Positions 1-8,573 are shown, counted from the first letter of the stretch. The stretch: 64,000 nucleotides of DNA from Stenotrophomonas sp. BIO128-Bstrain (GCF_030128875.1 NZ_CP124620.1:1550001-1614000); one strand, 5' to 3'. Numbers and translations: made by a program. The notes: generated by a model from the sequence alone, not told the origin.

Positions 1-385
1 CACGCTCGGTGCCGGTGGTGTAGTCGATCTCGATGATACGATGGCCGTTGGTGGCATAAGCGAACTTCAGGCCGAGAATCTCGGCGTACTCTTTAGCCTG
101 CTGCACCCCGATTTCCGCCGGTAGCCCCAGTTCTTTCGCTTCCACGACGGCCAACGGATAGTCGCGCCGGTAGTACAGCAGGTAGTCGGCGCGCTTCTGC
201 TTGCCACGGCGCACGCGACCACCGGTGACCATGATGCGGCCATTGGTGAAGGTGCGCTGCTCGCCGATCACGTGCGGCGCATTGCCCCATTCAGCCTCGA
301 CGAGCTTGGGTGTGACCAGTTCCCGGCAGGTGTCAGCCTCGCTCACGATTTCGCCAATTGTCATCAGTGCCCCCGTAGTACCCAT
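1..385 (-). CDS. hsdR: Type I restriction endonuclease subunit R, N-terminal part (cut by window edge)
   Basis: The protein runs off the left edge, so only about 128 N-terminal residues are visible. It shows the start of an EcoEI-like HsdR nuclease domain: a tip ending in ADTCRELVTPKLVEAEW, then KRADYLLYYRRD, then the (D/E)xK-type core AVVEAKE, then QAKEYAEIL and ATNGHRIIEID. In this family the domain cleaves DNA while the downstream helicase translocates; the helicase lies outside the window. An ATG at 385 starts 6 bases after the stop of the upstream recombinase. A second in-frame ATG at 364 has a G-rich stretch in front of it and could be the real start. hsdM and hsdS are not visible. Confidence 0.8.
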   Translation of the reverse strand, partial: MGTTGALMTIGEIVSEADTCRELVTPKLVEAEWGNAPHVIGEQRTFTNGRIMVTGGRVRRGKQKRADYLLYYRRDYPLAVVEAKELGLPAEIGVQQAKEYAEILGLKFAYATNGHRIIEIDYTTGTER

Positions 386-391
386 GCAATT

Positions 392-1474
392 TTACTCGAG
401 CAACCTGGCTGCTGGATTCTGGTCGCATGCACCCGATTGGAAGTAGCCCAATACACTCGACACCGACCGGTGCTCGGTCAGTTGCATGATCGCCGGCAAC
501 GCCACGCCCTGGCGGCTGGCTTCGGTGACGAACCCCGAGCGCAGACTATGCCCGCCGAAATCCCCCTCCAGACCCGCTAGGCGCGCCCGCCGCTGCACGA
601 TCTCGCCCACGGCGGCCGGGGACAGGGCAGGGCCCACGCGTTGCTTCCACAGCCGCCGGAAGATCGCCCCCTCGGTGATCCCAGAGGCCTCCAGCCAATC
701 CTGCAGGGCGAGGGCGGCCCGATCCAGCACCGGCTTGTCCGGGGTCGAGGTGGCGGTAGCGCCGGCCTGCTGGGTCTTGCTGTGCTCCAATCGGTAGATA
801 TAGCCCGCCTCGCCGATCCGACGCAGGTCGCGCAAGTCAGCGGCGGCGATCTCGCTGCGCCGGCGCCCACCACTGGCGAATCCGAAGCAGAGTAGGGCGC
901 GATCCCGAACTCCCTCCAAGCTGTCGTCACAGGTGGCCAACATGGCCTCCAGCTCGCCCAGGGTGATCGCAGTCTTTTTGCGTGGGCGCTCGCCGCGCTT
1001 GACCGCGGCCCGCGCGGCGCGACTGAGCACGGTGCGGATTGCCGGCTGCTCGCAGGGATTGGTGGCTTGTTTGAGCCGGTGTGCGGTGGACAGTACGGCG
1101 ACCCGGTGCCGCACGGTGGCCAGCGTCCAGGGCCCAAGTTTGGCTTTCAGGCCGGCCGCCACCAAGGCCTGATCGACGGCCGGCGGCAGTTCCCAGGCCA
1201 ATTCGCCGTAGGCCGAACGGCGCTGTACGTGGTCGACCACAAACTGCAGCACAGTCGCTTCGGGCACCGGCAAGGTCAGCTCGATCCCGTAGCGCGCCGC
1301 ATGCCAGCCGGCCCAGTAGCGCAGCGCGCTGCTGTAGCTGCGGGTGGTGTTCTCGGCGGCCGCTTCGGCCAGCAGTTCGCGCACCGCCTCGGCGGCTTGT
1401 TGGGCCAACTGTTCCGGCAGCACCAGGCTGGCAGTCGTCGCGGCGAGCACGGGGATCGTAGAATTATCTTTCAT
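392..1474 (-). CDS. tnpS: Tyrosine recombinase, TnpS-like (cointegrate resolvase type)
   Basis: A 360-residue tyrosine recombinase. The C-terminal catalytic half shows the arginine in GGRRRSEIAAADL, the HxxR box in GGHSLRSGF, the third histidine in LTEHRSVSSV and the nucleophile tyrosine in LGYFQ. The N-terminal half has a core-binding SAM-like fold (TRSYSSALRYWAGWHA). It is transcribed divergently from a TnpT/KfrA-like gene at 1578. This is the arrangement of the tnpS-tnpT resolution module in the Tn4651 group of Tn3 transposons, where TnpS resolves cointegrates at a site between the two genes. That role is inferred from layout. No tnpA lies next to it, so it may be the remnant of a larger element. 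Confidence 0.75.
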   Translation of the reverse strand: MKDNSTIPVLAATTASLVLPEQLAQQAAEAVRELLAEAAAENTTRSYSSALRYWAGWHAARYGIELTLPVPEATVLQFVVDHVQRRSAYGELAWELPPAVDQALVAAGLKAKLGPWTLATVRHRVAVLSTAHRLKQATNPCEQPAIRTVLSRAARAAVKRGERPRKKTAITLGELEAMLATCDDSLEGVRDRALLCFGFASGGRRRSEIAAADLRDLRRIGEAGYIYRLEHSKTQQAGATATSTPDKPVLDRAALALQDWLEASGITEGAIFRRLWKQRVGPALSPAAVGEIVQRRARLAGLEGDFGGHSLRSGFVTEASRQGVALPAIMQLTEHRSVSSVLGYFQSGACDQNPAARLLE

Positions 1475-1577
1475 ACTATGTAATATATACTACGACATAG
1501 AGCTTATAACCGCGATAATCATCACTTATCGCCAGTACGTTACCAGCAGAGTAGGGCGCCAGTACAGGAGACTTCGC
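1475..1577. promoter_or_regulatory. Divergent tnpS-tnpT intergenic region with inverted repeat (putative resolution/operator site)
   Basis: This short AT-rich gap lies between two divergent genes. Near 1475-1500 it contains CTATGT...ACATAG as an inverted repeat around ATATATACTACG, and an AGGAG ribosome site at 1566-1570 in front of tnpT. The TATGTAATA word recurs in the operator-like palindromes upstream of the KfrA-like gene at 36320. In Tn4651-type elements this interval holds the recombination site and both promoters; applying that here is inference. Confidence 0.45.
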
Positions 1578-2498
1578 ATGGCCCGCGGCATCACCGAATC
1601 TGACGTCCACACCGCCGCCGACGAACTGGTGGCCAAGGGTGAGCGCCCAACCGTTGAGCGAATCCGTGCTCACCTGGGGACCGGCTCTCCGAACACGGTC
1701 ACTCGCTGGCTGGAGACTTGGTGGATTCGACTCGGCACGCGCCTGCAGCCACGACGTCCGGACTTTGAAGACGCCCCGGCGGTGTTGGCGGAACTAGCCG
1801 GGCAATGGTGGGAGCTGGCGCTGACGCACGCTAGGGAGGCGGCCCTTCGAGAGTTCGCAGAGACTGAGCGGTCACTGGCTACCCAGCGTGAAGCGCTGGA
1901 TGCCAGGTCACGGCTCGTGGCTGACGAACTGAGTCAAATGCGCTCAGAGCGCGCCTCGGCTATCGCCGGCGAACGCATAGCTAGTACGCAAGCGGCCGAA
2001 CTGGAGCGGTTGGTCGATCAGCTACACCTGCAGATCTCAGAGCTAACGGAGCAGCGGGATCTTGGGCTTCGGAGAGCCGATCGAGCTGAGGCAGCAAGAC
2101 AAAATCTTGATGCCCGGCTTCATGAAACGCTGGAAACGGCAAAATCTGAGCGAGAGGACTGGACCGAGTACGTCAGATCTGTCGAGAATCGAACGCTCGG
2201 CGACGTGGATCGATCTCGGCAGGAGGCGAAAGATCTCCAGGCTCAACTCAACAATCAGGCCAAAGCCCAGAGGGCAATCGAGGATCAGCTACGCCAGGAG
2301 CTGCATGCAGCCCAATCTGCAGCCATCTCGGCCGGTCAAGCTGCCGATGTTCTCCGGGGCAGGTGCGAGGGACTTGAGAAGCAACTCAGCAGTCTACGAG
2401 AACTTCCGGCGCAACTGGAGGCAGCCTTCAAGCGGAACACACCGAAGCAAGCGATCCCAAGGTTGCGCCCACGACGCCAGAGCCCGAAGTCGACATGA
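1578..2498 (+). CDS. tnpT: TnpT/KfrA-like DNA-binding coiled-coil protein
   Basis: A 306-residue protein. Residues 1-55 form a KfrA-type DNA-binding head (ESDVHTAADELVAKGERPT, then RIRAHLGTGSPNTVTRWLE). Residues 90-270 are a long alanine/glutamate-rich coiled coil. The ATG at 1578 is preceded by AGGAG at a good distance; the open frame extends further upstream but overlaps the divergent recombinase. In Tn4651-like transposons TnpT assists TnpS in cointegrate resolution; plasmid KfrA proteins share the same head and bind operators in their own promoters. The head is almost identical to that of the truncated copy at 58.9-59.8 kb, which suggests both derive from related elements. Confidence 0.7.
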   Translation: MARGITESDVHTAADELVAKGERPTVERIRAHLGTGSPNTVTRWLETWWIRLGTRLQPRRPDFEDAPAVLAELAGQWWELALTHAREAALREFAETERSLATQREALDARSRLVADELSQMRSERASAIAGERIASTQAAELERLVDQLHLQISELTEQRDLGLRRADRAEAARQNLDARLHETLETAKSEREDWTEYVRSVENRTLGDVDRSRQEAKDLQAQLNNQAKAQRAIEDQLRQELHAAQSAAISAGQAADVLRGRCEGLEKQLSSLRELPAQLEAAFKRNTPKQAIPRLRPRRQSPKST

Positions 2499-2686
2499 GC
2501 GTAACCGCCGAAGGGTCCCCGAACAGATGAATCGATCTTCTGCGGCTTTCCGACGCATGCTGGCTGCATCGATTGTCGCTTGCACGCGCGCCACAACCTG
2601 ATTGTTCGTCGCAGAGATTTGACGGCAAGCTAAGTCACTGATTTCTTGGGTCATAATTCTATCGCAACGCCACAATCTCCATGATC

Positions 2687-2792
2687 CAACGCAGATCTTT
2701 CTGTGCCTAGGATGCCAGTCGCAGACATTCCTTCCACTGGAAGGTCAGATGCCGACAATTCCGCCCTTCGGAGATCCGATGCAGACAATTCT
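2687..2792. repeat. Direct repeats with 30-bp period, probable TnsB-binding sites at a Tn7-like transposon end
   Basis: Three copies of a sequence close to GATGCAGACAATTC start near 2717, 2747 and 2777, exactly 30 bases apart, and a weaker copy starts near 2687. They lie in the gene-free gap 2499-2851, just beyond the last gene of the Tn7-like operon. Tn7-like ends carry several spaced TnsB-binding repeats, so this is probably one transposon end. I see no flanking TGT/ACA tip that I could fix with certainty. The rest of the gap shows no gene. Confidence 0.55.
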
Positions 2793-2851
2793 GCATCTCA
2801 ACGAACTAGTAAGGGGCGGTCCAGGTTTGGCAGGGAAGGATCCTCCATCCA

Positions 2852-4183
2852 CTACACCTGACCGCCGGCTCTGCTTCGCTCCTTGCGGGCGCAGCCCAGC
2901 CACGCCAGAGTCAGAAGGCACGAGCTCCTTCTATGTCTGATCAACACCACTGGGCGGATCAGTGCGGCTTCATCATCGGTAGCAGAGCCGTCAAGTCGGC
3001 CGAGCAAGTGAAGGGCGGAGCTCGCGAAGCCGCGACCCAGTACCCGTTCGTATGCCCGCGCCAGGGCCTCGATCGCAGGGTTGTCAGACGGGAGGAGAGA
3101 CATTGCCTGCGCGATCTCTCTTAGGACCGCCTGTGTGGGCCTACCCAATACACGGCCATCCAGGAACAGGTGCTCGCGGACTCTGTAGGCGGGGAGCAAT
3201 ACAACCGAAGCGCGCGAGGATGGCTGCCCCCCACCTTCCGAGGCCTCAGGCAAGCCTAAGCAGGCTCGCTCACGTGCCGAGAAGGTCGACTCGCGGAACT
3301 TCGCCGCAACTGAGGCCGTGATACGCGCCATCGGTCTTTCAAGCGCCTGAGGAAGCTCAAGAAAGAAGTCACGACCTGGCCCCATGGACGGGGCAAGGCG
3401 CGAGAACGCGGCCTTCTGGGAGCGAGCTTCGACGGATTGCGCATGACGTACGGTAGACGCCCTGATGAGCACGTCCGACGAGGCGTACTTCGGTCGGTAC
3501 CAAGGGTAAGCCCTGCCGCGAAACAGGACTGCCGCCTCCTCGGCGGACGTCAGATCATCTCCCACCCCGATCAGCGTTCGCCGACCTCGACTCGCCCCGG
3601 CCCAGCGAAGGTATCGCTTTATCCAGCTGCCACGAAGGTCCTCGATCCTACCTTCTTCGTCAAGGGTATTCCGGCTCGAAACCGGGTCATGCCCGCATGG
3701 GCATAGTAGGGGAGGGGCATCGGAGCGAAAGCCATGCCATAGCGGTCTCGAGCAATGGTCGCACTGAGATGAGAGGGGTTGCGAGTGCCACGGACACCGG
3801 TTGACCCAAGGCATCTGGAACAACATCGAGTGATACCCAGTTTTCATGCACTCAGTACACCCCGACAGGTATGGACGCCAGTGCGTCGCAGAACCGCCGA
3901 ATGCTTGCCAAGCAGTTGGCTGCCACAGTGGCGCGAGGATAGACGCAGCAGGAATTCTTGCCGCAATCGAAGTTCTGGCCTTTGCAGAGAGACAGAGCTG
4001 ACGACACAAATCCTCGGTGTACCTTGGGCGAATGCCGAACGCACCATGACCATCACTGCAGTAAAGGCTATTGAATCTCAGCGTCTGAACAACGAATCCG
4101 AACGGGGAAATGCCGGCACTCCACGCTGGCGGTAGGTGGGCTACAGTTCTGACCTCACTGTCGCTATCCATTGATGCCTCCAT
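2852..4183 (-). CDS. tniQ: TniQ/TnsD-family target-selection protein
   Basis: A 443-residue protein with the TniQ zinc-finger pattern near residues 95-145: CTECMKTGYHSMLFQ, then CPWHSQPL, then CDHC. In this family the protein picks the insertion site and links target DNA to the TnsC ATPase. Its ATG overlaps the end of the tnsC-like gene by 20 bases, so the two are likely translated together. It is the last gene of the operon, as usual for tniQ/tnsD. A second in-frame ATG lies four codons in. The length is between short TniQ and full TnsD proteins, so which target it recognises cannot be read from the sequence. Confidence 0.75.
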   Translation of the reverse strand: MEASMDSDSEVRTVAHLPPAWSAGISPFGFVVQTLRFNSLYCSDGHGAFGIRPRYTEDLCRQLCLSAKARTSIAARIPAASILAPLWQPTAWQAFGGSATHWRPYLSGCTECMKTGYHSMLFQMPWVNRCPWHSQPLSSQCDHCSRPLWHGFRSDAPPLLCPCGHDPVSSRNTLDEEGRIEDLRGSWIKRYLRWAGASRGRRTLIGVGDDLTSAEEAAVLFRGRAYPWYRPKYASSDVLIRASTVRHAQSVEARSQKAAFSRLAPSMGPGRDFFLELPQALERPMARITASVAAKFRESTFSARERACLGLPEASEGGGQPSSRASVVLLPAYRVREHLFLDGRVLGRPTQAVLREIAQAMSLLPSDNPAIEALARAYERVLGRGFASSALHLLGRLDGSATDDEAALIRPVVLIRHRRSSCLLTLAWLGCARKERSRAGGQV

Positions 4184-5129
4184 CTGCTGTGAAAGTCAGC
4201 GCTCCCGATTCGCCATCAAAGGCAGCAAGATCCGAGAAGGCGACCGACATTTCAATGTCACTAGACGTGACCTCCTTGAAGCCAATTTTGCAGATGACCC
4301 TGGTCGCCAAGTAGTACGCAATGAGGCGCATAGCCTTGAGAGGCCACTCATCTTGACTGGAGTGCCCGGCTGCGGCGCGACAGCTGCAACCGGCATTCCA
4401 GATCTGCTCACTGAAATGCCGTAAACGGAACTCCCCGTCGTAGAGCTCTGGCGCAAGGCTCCTGGGCAAGGTAACGCCGGCTCCGGCGCTAGCCTCTACC
4501 TCGTCCTCGAAGCGCTCCAAGAACGTCTCAACGTCCAGGGCCCCTCGAATTCCATGCAGGCGATGGTAGCGGGTCAAGAAGCGCCCACGGACCTGAGGTG
4601 TGACCGTGGTTCTATTGATCTCTTCGCGCCGGCTGGAAGTGTGATTGTCCTGAAACAGGAAGATGACAAAGAGCGAAATGCCCTTCTTCTCCAGCGCGTT
4701 ATCGATTGTAATGAAATGTTGAAAGGCGGCTTGCTCCAGCAAGTTTGCATCATCGGCGATGAAGAATAGCGATCCGCCGCCTGCAGACCTGAGCATCAGA
4801 TCAACGGTATTAACGATCCTCTCGATCTTTCGGTCAGCAGCCTGGTGGGAGATCACTTGTGAGCCGAGCTGTGAAATGAACCAGTCCAGGAATGCGGACT
4901 CTCCAGGACCAAGCACCCGGAGGTTTGCCTGCTTGGCCACGTATTTGCATTCTGTCCATTCAGTGTTTGCGCAGATGAACTGCGCGAGGGTACTTTTTCC
5001 GAACCGGGTCAGCGAATGAAACCCGATACCGCGGTAGTCAACCTCAAGTGCGGAGATGATCTTGGTCAGAGCATCTTCCATGCCGCGGGTCGGGATGATG
5101 GGCTCTCCTTTGTAGTTGAACGTTGTCAT
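4164..5129 (-). CDS. TnsC/TniB-like AAA+ ATPase of a Tn7-like element
   Basis: A 321-residue ATPase. The P-loop region reads FHSLTRFGKSTLAQF, with GKST intact but serine where the first glycycine of a canonical Walker A is expected. Walker B reads SLFFIADDANLL. TnsC/TniB proteins form ATP-dependent filaments on target DNA and activate the transposase. The start codon overlaps the stop of the tnsB-like gene by 4 bases (ATGA) and the end overlaps tniQ by 20 bases, so it belongs to one compact operon. An N-terminal segment (FNYKGEPIIPTRGMEDAL) resembles the transposase-binding tip of this family, but that is a weaker reading. Confidence 0.75.
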   Translation of the reverse strand: MTTFNYKGEPIIPTRGMEDALTKIISALEVDYRGIGFHSLTRFGKSTLAQFICANTEWTECKYVAKQANLRVLGPGESAFLDWFISQLGSQVISHQAADRKIERIVNTVDLMLRSAGGGSLFFIADDANLLEQAAFQHFITIDNALEKKGISLFVIFLFQDNHTSSRREEINRTTVTPQVRGRFLTRYHRLHGIRGALDVETFLERFEDEVEASAGAGVTLPRSLAPELYDGEFRLRHFSEQIWNAGCSCRAAAGHSSQDEWPLKAMRLIAYYLATRVICKIGFKEVTSSDIEMSVAFSDLAAFDGESGALTFTADGGING

Positions 5130-7015
5130 TGCTTCGGCCCCTTCCTGCCCAAGTTGACCCGGCCGGTAATGGGTACGAACAAGTCCTCAGCAGGTGCTCG
5201 CTGTTGGCCGGTCTCGGCCAAAGGCAGTGTCGTTTCCTTAGCCACCGGTGAAGCCTCAGATGCCGCATCTAGGTCACGCCGGTGTCGCGTTGCTGCAAGC
5301 GCAGCGCCGTGCTCTGAGCTGAAGTTCCTTCTTACATGCTCCCTGTACGCGATGACCGCATCTTCTGCACCACTGATCTCGAAGCCATCCGTTCGGCTTC
5401 GGCGTTGGATTAACCGCCTAAGCGCAAGGCTATGCGGTGAGCGACCCCAAGGGCGGAGCGCCCTCAGGACTACGAACAGCTCTCCTGACGCGGTGTATAG
5501 ATGCAAGAACCTTCCATCGTGGATGTCGACCTCTGCCGCGAATTTCTGGCCTAACAAGTCCCACCTGTTCTTCATTGATGCGGCTCGATACTTCGCGTGC
5601 CCAAAGCGCGCATAGGGCTGACGCCTCTTACGTCGATCTCCACGAATGGTTACGGAGAAGTTGTGCTTCGAAAGTGACCGAGCCCGATCCTCGTGATCCT
5701 TGGTGGCAAACAGCCATCCGCCAGACGCTGCAAAAGACTGAAGCGCCTCGACTGGCGTGCGGTTCTGGAGCGTGTTGATCGGCGATATGTTAGAAGCCGC
5801 GATCGTGACATCCATGAGATCTTCGAGTGCCGTGGGCTGCATTGGGAAGTTCTCGAATTTGTAGCCATTCGTTTTGGTCGCATCGGACAGCTCGCCCGCC
5901 GGCCGGAACCCGCCTGGCAGCTTTCGGACCACCGCTTCTTCCATCCGCTTGTTCCACGCTTCGAGGTGACCACGCGTTTCAGGAACATGGCTATGCCCAA
6001 GATGAATGACACCCATCAGCTCCGACGCCATTCGCAACCTATTGACCTTCAATTTGTGAGCCATCGCATTGTCGACACTCGTAATTGCTCCCGTTGCCAC
6101 AAATCCAATGACGGACAAGGATCCGATGCACGCCCCTGGCTCATAGTTCATTGAGGGCACAACGAGGTCACGAACGGACCTTTCTCGCAAGCTTTCTGCG
6201 CATGCCGCGTTGAATTCGGTTCCGTTGTAGTTGGTGGAGAAGGAGAGCCACCAGCTAGAGCAGAGCCGCATCAGCGCGAAGTAGCCGACTATCAACCACG
6301 TCTTCGTGATCGTTTGGAAGAACGGGTTCCCATCCGCGTCCTCGCCTTCAACATTGAAATTCGTGTCCAAAGAGTGTCCATCGAACTGCACCCAGTCACC
6401 CATCTGTAGCGCAAACACTTCGTTCAGCTGGCTGGCTAGGGTTGCGTCCTCTATCTCGAAGCCATCATCTACAAACGGAGAGCCTTGACGCAGTCTTTTT
6501 AGGTACTGCAGGACGCTTCTCCTCGCACATGATTTGTCGTTAGCTGGATAGCGATCTGCCGGAACCGACTTCTGCACAGTCTTCTTCAGTAGTTTGAAGA
6601 ATCGATCAAACTTGGGGCTGCGCTCATTTCTCGAAGGCAGTGGGCCGGCGTAGCCTATGAGCATTTCTTCGAATTCCGGGAGCTTTCTCAGGAACGAATT
6701 GAATGCTCCCGGTCCCGCAGCGGCTGGAAATTCTGCGGCAAGGCGTTGGCTGGTATTTCTTACTCTGTATGGCAGGCAGGCGCGCCAACCCCACGGCCGC
6801 CCATCTGGGGACGTCTGCTGTGTGTTTCGCAGCGTCAATGCAAGCGTCTTGGCGTTCAGCCCGTGACGCTTCGCGACCGCAGCGATCGAGGAGCCTGCGA
6901 CGACGGCATGAACTGCGTCAACGCGAGCCTGGTAGGACTTGAGTTGGTTTGAGGTCAGCCCTTGAGGACTAAGCAGATCCCAGGACAGTAGCTCCTCGCG
7001 ACTCACCCCGCTCAT
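5126..7015 (-). CDS. TnsB/TniA-like DDE transposase
   Basis: A 629-residue integrase-core transposase. N-terminal helices (about 1-130) are probable end-binding domains. The catalytic core shows the first aspartate in WVQFDGHSLD, the second in ITSVDNAMAHKL and the glutamate in ETRGHLEAWNKRMEE, followed by a C-terminal beta-barrel-like region and a charged tail that would contact TnsC. It would bind the element ends and carry out strand transfer. It overlaps the tnsA-like gene and the tnsC-like gene by 4 bases each. The core is divergent from Tn402 TniA, so I place it in the wider Tn7-like group rather than a named subfamily. Confidence 0.75.
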   Translation of the reverse strand: MSGVSREELLSWDLLSPQGLTSNQLKSYQARVDAVHAVVAGSSIAAVAKRHGLNAKTLALTLRNTQQTSPDGRPWGWRACLPYRVRNTSQRLAAEFPAAAGPGAFNSFLRKLPEFEEMLIGYAGPLPSRNERSPKFDRFFKLLKKTVQKSVPADRYPANDKSCARRSVLQYLKRLRQGSPFVDDGFEIEDATLASQLNEVFALQMGDWVQFDGHSLDTNFNVEGEDADGNPFFQTITKTWLIVGYFALMRLCSSWWLSFSTNYNGTEFNAACAESLRERSVRDLVVPSMNYEPGACIGSLSVIGFVATGAITSVDNAMAHKLKVNRLRMASELMGVIHLGHSHVPETRGHLEAWNKRMEEAVVRKLPGGFRPAGELSDATKTNGYKFENFPMQPTALEDLMDVTIAASNISPINTLQNRTPVEALQSFAASGGWLFATKDHEDRARSLSKHNFSVTIRGDRRKRRQPYARFGHAKYRAASMKNRWDLLGQKFAAEVDIHDGRFLHLYTASGELFVVLRALRPWGRSPHSLALRRLIQRRSRTDGFEISGAEDAVIAYREHVRRNFSSEHGAALAATRHRRDLDAASEASPVAKETTLPLAETGQQRAPAEDLFVPITGRVNLGRKGPKQ

Positions 7016-7734
7016 GGGTTTGCTCCCAGCGTAACTGACGACGAGGTCCGAAGCCTCTCATTGAAGTTGATCGCCAGGTCCCCGCGATGTACCAGAAGAC
7101 AGGTCGCACTGCGAATATCCCGCCAATCGAACGTCGGGCGCAGGCTCGTTTCGATTGCATGGAAAGAGCTGACGGGGTGCCTTCTCATGTGGGTCATCAC
7201 TGCGTCAATGAAGACACTGATTCCTCGCGACCGTCTAGCTGCCTGCACATAAGGAAGCAGCTCAAGTCGCGTGGCATTGGCCACCCGTGCTGCAAGAATG
7301 GACTGCAACTTCCGGATTGCAAGGTCCAAACCCGCACGCTGTGAAGCTTCCATCAGTTCGGCGCAAAACTGCTGTTCGGCGCGGAGCGCCGGAACAGTGG
7401 CGGCGGCCTGTCTGCGGAATACGATGAAGCTTTCGGTGCCACACTTCCTGGAGATCCAGAAGCAGAGCTCAACATCTCGGCCACGCACCAGTAATGTTCT
7501 AGGGCGCTCAACGTAGGTTGCCACGCTTGGATCAAACTCCAGATCCAGCGCCAAGGCCAAGCGGCATGGTTCCACGACAGCAACCAGGCGTTGGTTATTC
7601 CTTGGTGACTGGTAGTAGTAGGCGTCCAGTCTGGTGGATTCAGAGGGCGTGAGTGGGCGAGCGGTGTACGCCTCCTTGCTAGACGCGGGCGGGGTGTCTG
7701 ATGAGGTGACTGAAGGGTGGGGAAGACTAGCCAT
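7012..7734 (-). CDS. TnsA-like endonuclease, apparently catalytically degenerate
   Basis: A 240-residue protein at the TnsA position, with a TnsA-like N-terminal stretch: LALALDLEFDPSVATYVERP, corresponding to the conserved exLELDfl...FDPsV..ye.QP block. Functional TnsA then has a (Y)xPDF strand and an ExK strand carrying the nuclease residues. Here the matching strands read VELCFWIS and ESFIVFRR, without the aspartate and the lysine pair. If that alignment is right, the protein cannot cut the 5' strands and may act only as a structural partner of TnsB. The start overlaps a small upstream gene by 8 bases. The alignment was made by eye, so the loss of catalysis is inference. Confidence 0.6.
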   Translation of the reverse strand: MASLPHPSVTSSDTPPASSKEAYTARPLTPSESTRLDAYYYQSPRNNQRLVAVVEPCRLALALDLEFDPSVATYVERPRTLLVRGRDVELCFWISRKCGTESFIVFRRQAAATVPALRAEQQFCAELMEASQRAGLDLAIRKLQSILAARVANATRLELLPYVQAARRSRGISVFIDAVMTHMRRHPVSSFHAIETSLRPTFDWRDIRSATCLLVHRGDLAINFNERLRTSSSVTLGANP

Positions 7735-8029
7735 GACGCCTCTCCCATTGAATCCCTAGCCGGTGGCCGGCAGGGGAGGCGGTGACCGGAGGAGCGGCAA
7801 GGGCATGGCACCGAAACTGAAAGAAGCGAGCCGCGTACCCAGCTAGCCAGTCATGGTGACTGTTCGCGGCAGTCATCACGGGGTAGTGGCGGGTGATGCC
7901 GCGCAGAGTGGCGACTAGCCGGCTTCGGCGTACAGGCCAAGCGGCATAAGAAGTTTCGGTGGGGCGCAGGTTGGGGTGATTGACCCGAGCAGTGTCGAAC
8001 ATTACCGGGCAGGCAGCTCCTGAAAGCAT
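7727..8029 (-). CDS. Small hypothetical protein coupled to the tnsA-like gene
   Basis: A 100-residue reading frame starting at an ATG with GGAGAAAACC in front. It ends inside the first codons of the tnsA-like gene (ATGGCTAG overlap), which suggests translational coupling. It has no motif I recognise; it is rich in arginine, histidine and aromatic residues (TARVNHPNLRPTETSY, then RLVATLRGITRHYP, then HHDWLAGYAARFFQFR). The open frame continues upstream to 8125, but the good ribosome site favours 8029. It could be a DNA-binding accessory factor of the transposition operon or an unrelated gene cut by the element. Confidence 0.4.
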   Translation of the reverse strand: MLSGAACPVMFDTARVNHPNLRPTETSYAAWPVRRSRLVATLRGITRHYPVMTAANSHHDWLAGYAARFFQFRCHALAAPPVTASPAGHRLGIQWERRHG

Positions 8030-8220
8030 GGTTTTCTCCGGATTAGGTGCACGGTGGCACCACACCGCGAGGGACGGGGCGGGCCAGGGCGCAACCTTCA
8101 CTCGGGTCGGCATATGCCGGCCCATGTAAAGGCAACACCTGTCTGGCCGACCATCACTGGCGGCTTGACTTCGCGGAAGAAATGAAGGAGCCTAAACCTG
8201 TTGGTGTTTAGTACTTCCTA

Positions 8221-8268
8221 CCTCTCGCTCTTTCGAGAGGCTAATGCCCTCGTTGACGCGGGGGCATT
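8221..8268. other. Two tandem hairpins (possible terminator)
   Basis: Two perfect stems follow each other: CCTCTCG/CGAGAGG (8221-8240) and AATGCCC/GGGCATT (8243-8268). They lie 70-120 bases downstream of the minus-strand HTH gene, so they may end its transcript. There is no clear T-run, so a structured-RNA or attachment-site role is equally possible. Confidence 0.3.
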
Positions 8269-8339
8269 GTCATTTCCAGGGGTCAGAGAGGGCGGTTTCA
8301 GCTCATGCTCAGGGCTTCCTGGTGGGTTGGGAAATGCGG

Positions 8340-8573
8340 CTAGCCGCCGGACGATGCCTTCGCAGAATCCACGAAGGCGGCAACATCGACAGTGTCGGCA
8401 AACCAGCCGCGGCGCTTGGGCAGCAGGAACATTTGGAAGGGCAGCGACCCGCGTGCGCGCGCCTTGGCCAACGACGCAGTGCTCTTGTAGCCAAGGATCC
8501 TTGCGGTCTGGGCCGCAGACAGAACAGCGCCGAAGGTGCGCAGGTACTTCGTTTCGAGCGAGTCTTCGGACAT
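8340..8573 (-). CDS. Small helix-turn-helix DNA-binding protein
   Basis: A 77-residue protein with a single HTH-like unit: TFGAVLSAAQTARILGYKS, then a short linker, then a basic strand LLPKRRGWFADTVDVAAFV typical of small excisionase- or AlpA-like regulators on mobile elements. These proteins control integrase or conjugation genes, or act as recombination directionality factors. No integrase is directly adjacent. The ATG at 8573 has only a weak ribosome site. The function within the element is not known. Confidence 0.6.
   Translation of the reverse strand: MSEDSLETKYLRTFGAVLSAAQTARILGYKSTASLAKARARGSLPFQMFLLPKRRGWFADTVDVAAFVDSAKASSGG

Noticed and set aside
2687..2792. Periodic 30-bp repeats as a possible CRISPR array.
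   Set aside because: The conserved word is only about 15 bases, the intervening 15 bases are too short for spacers and there are no cas genes; a transposon end fits better.
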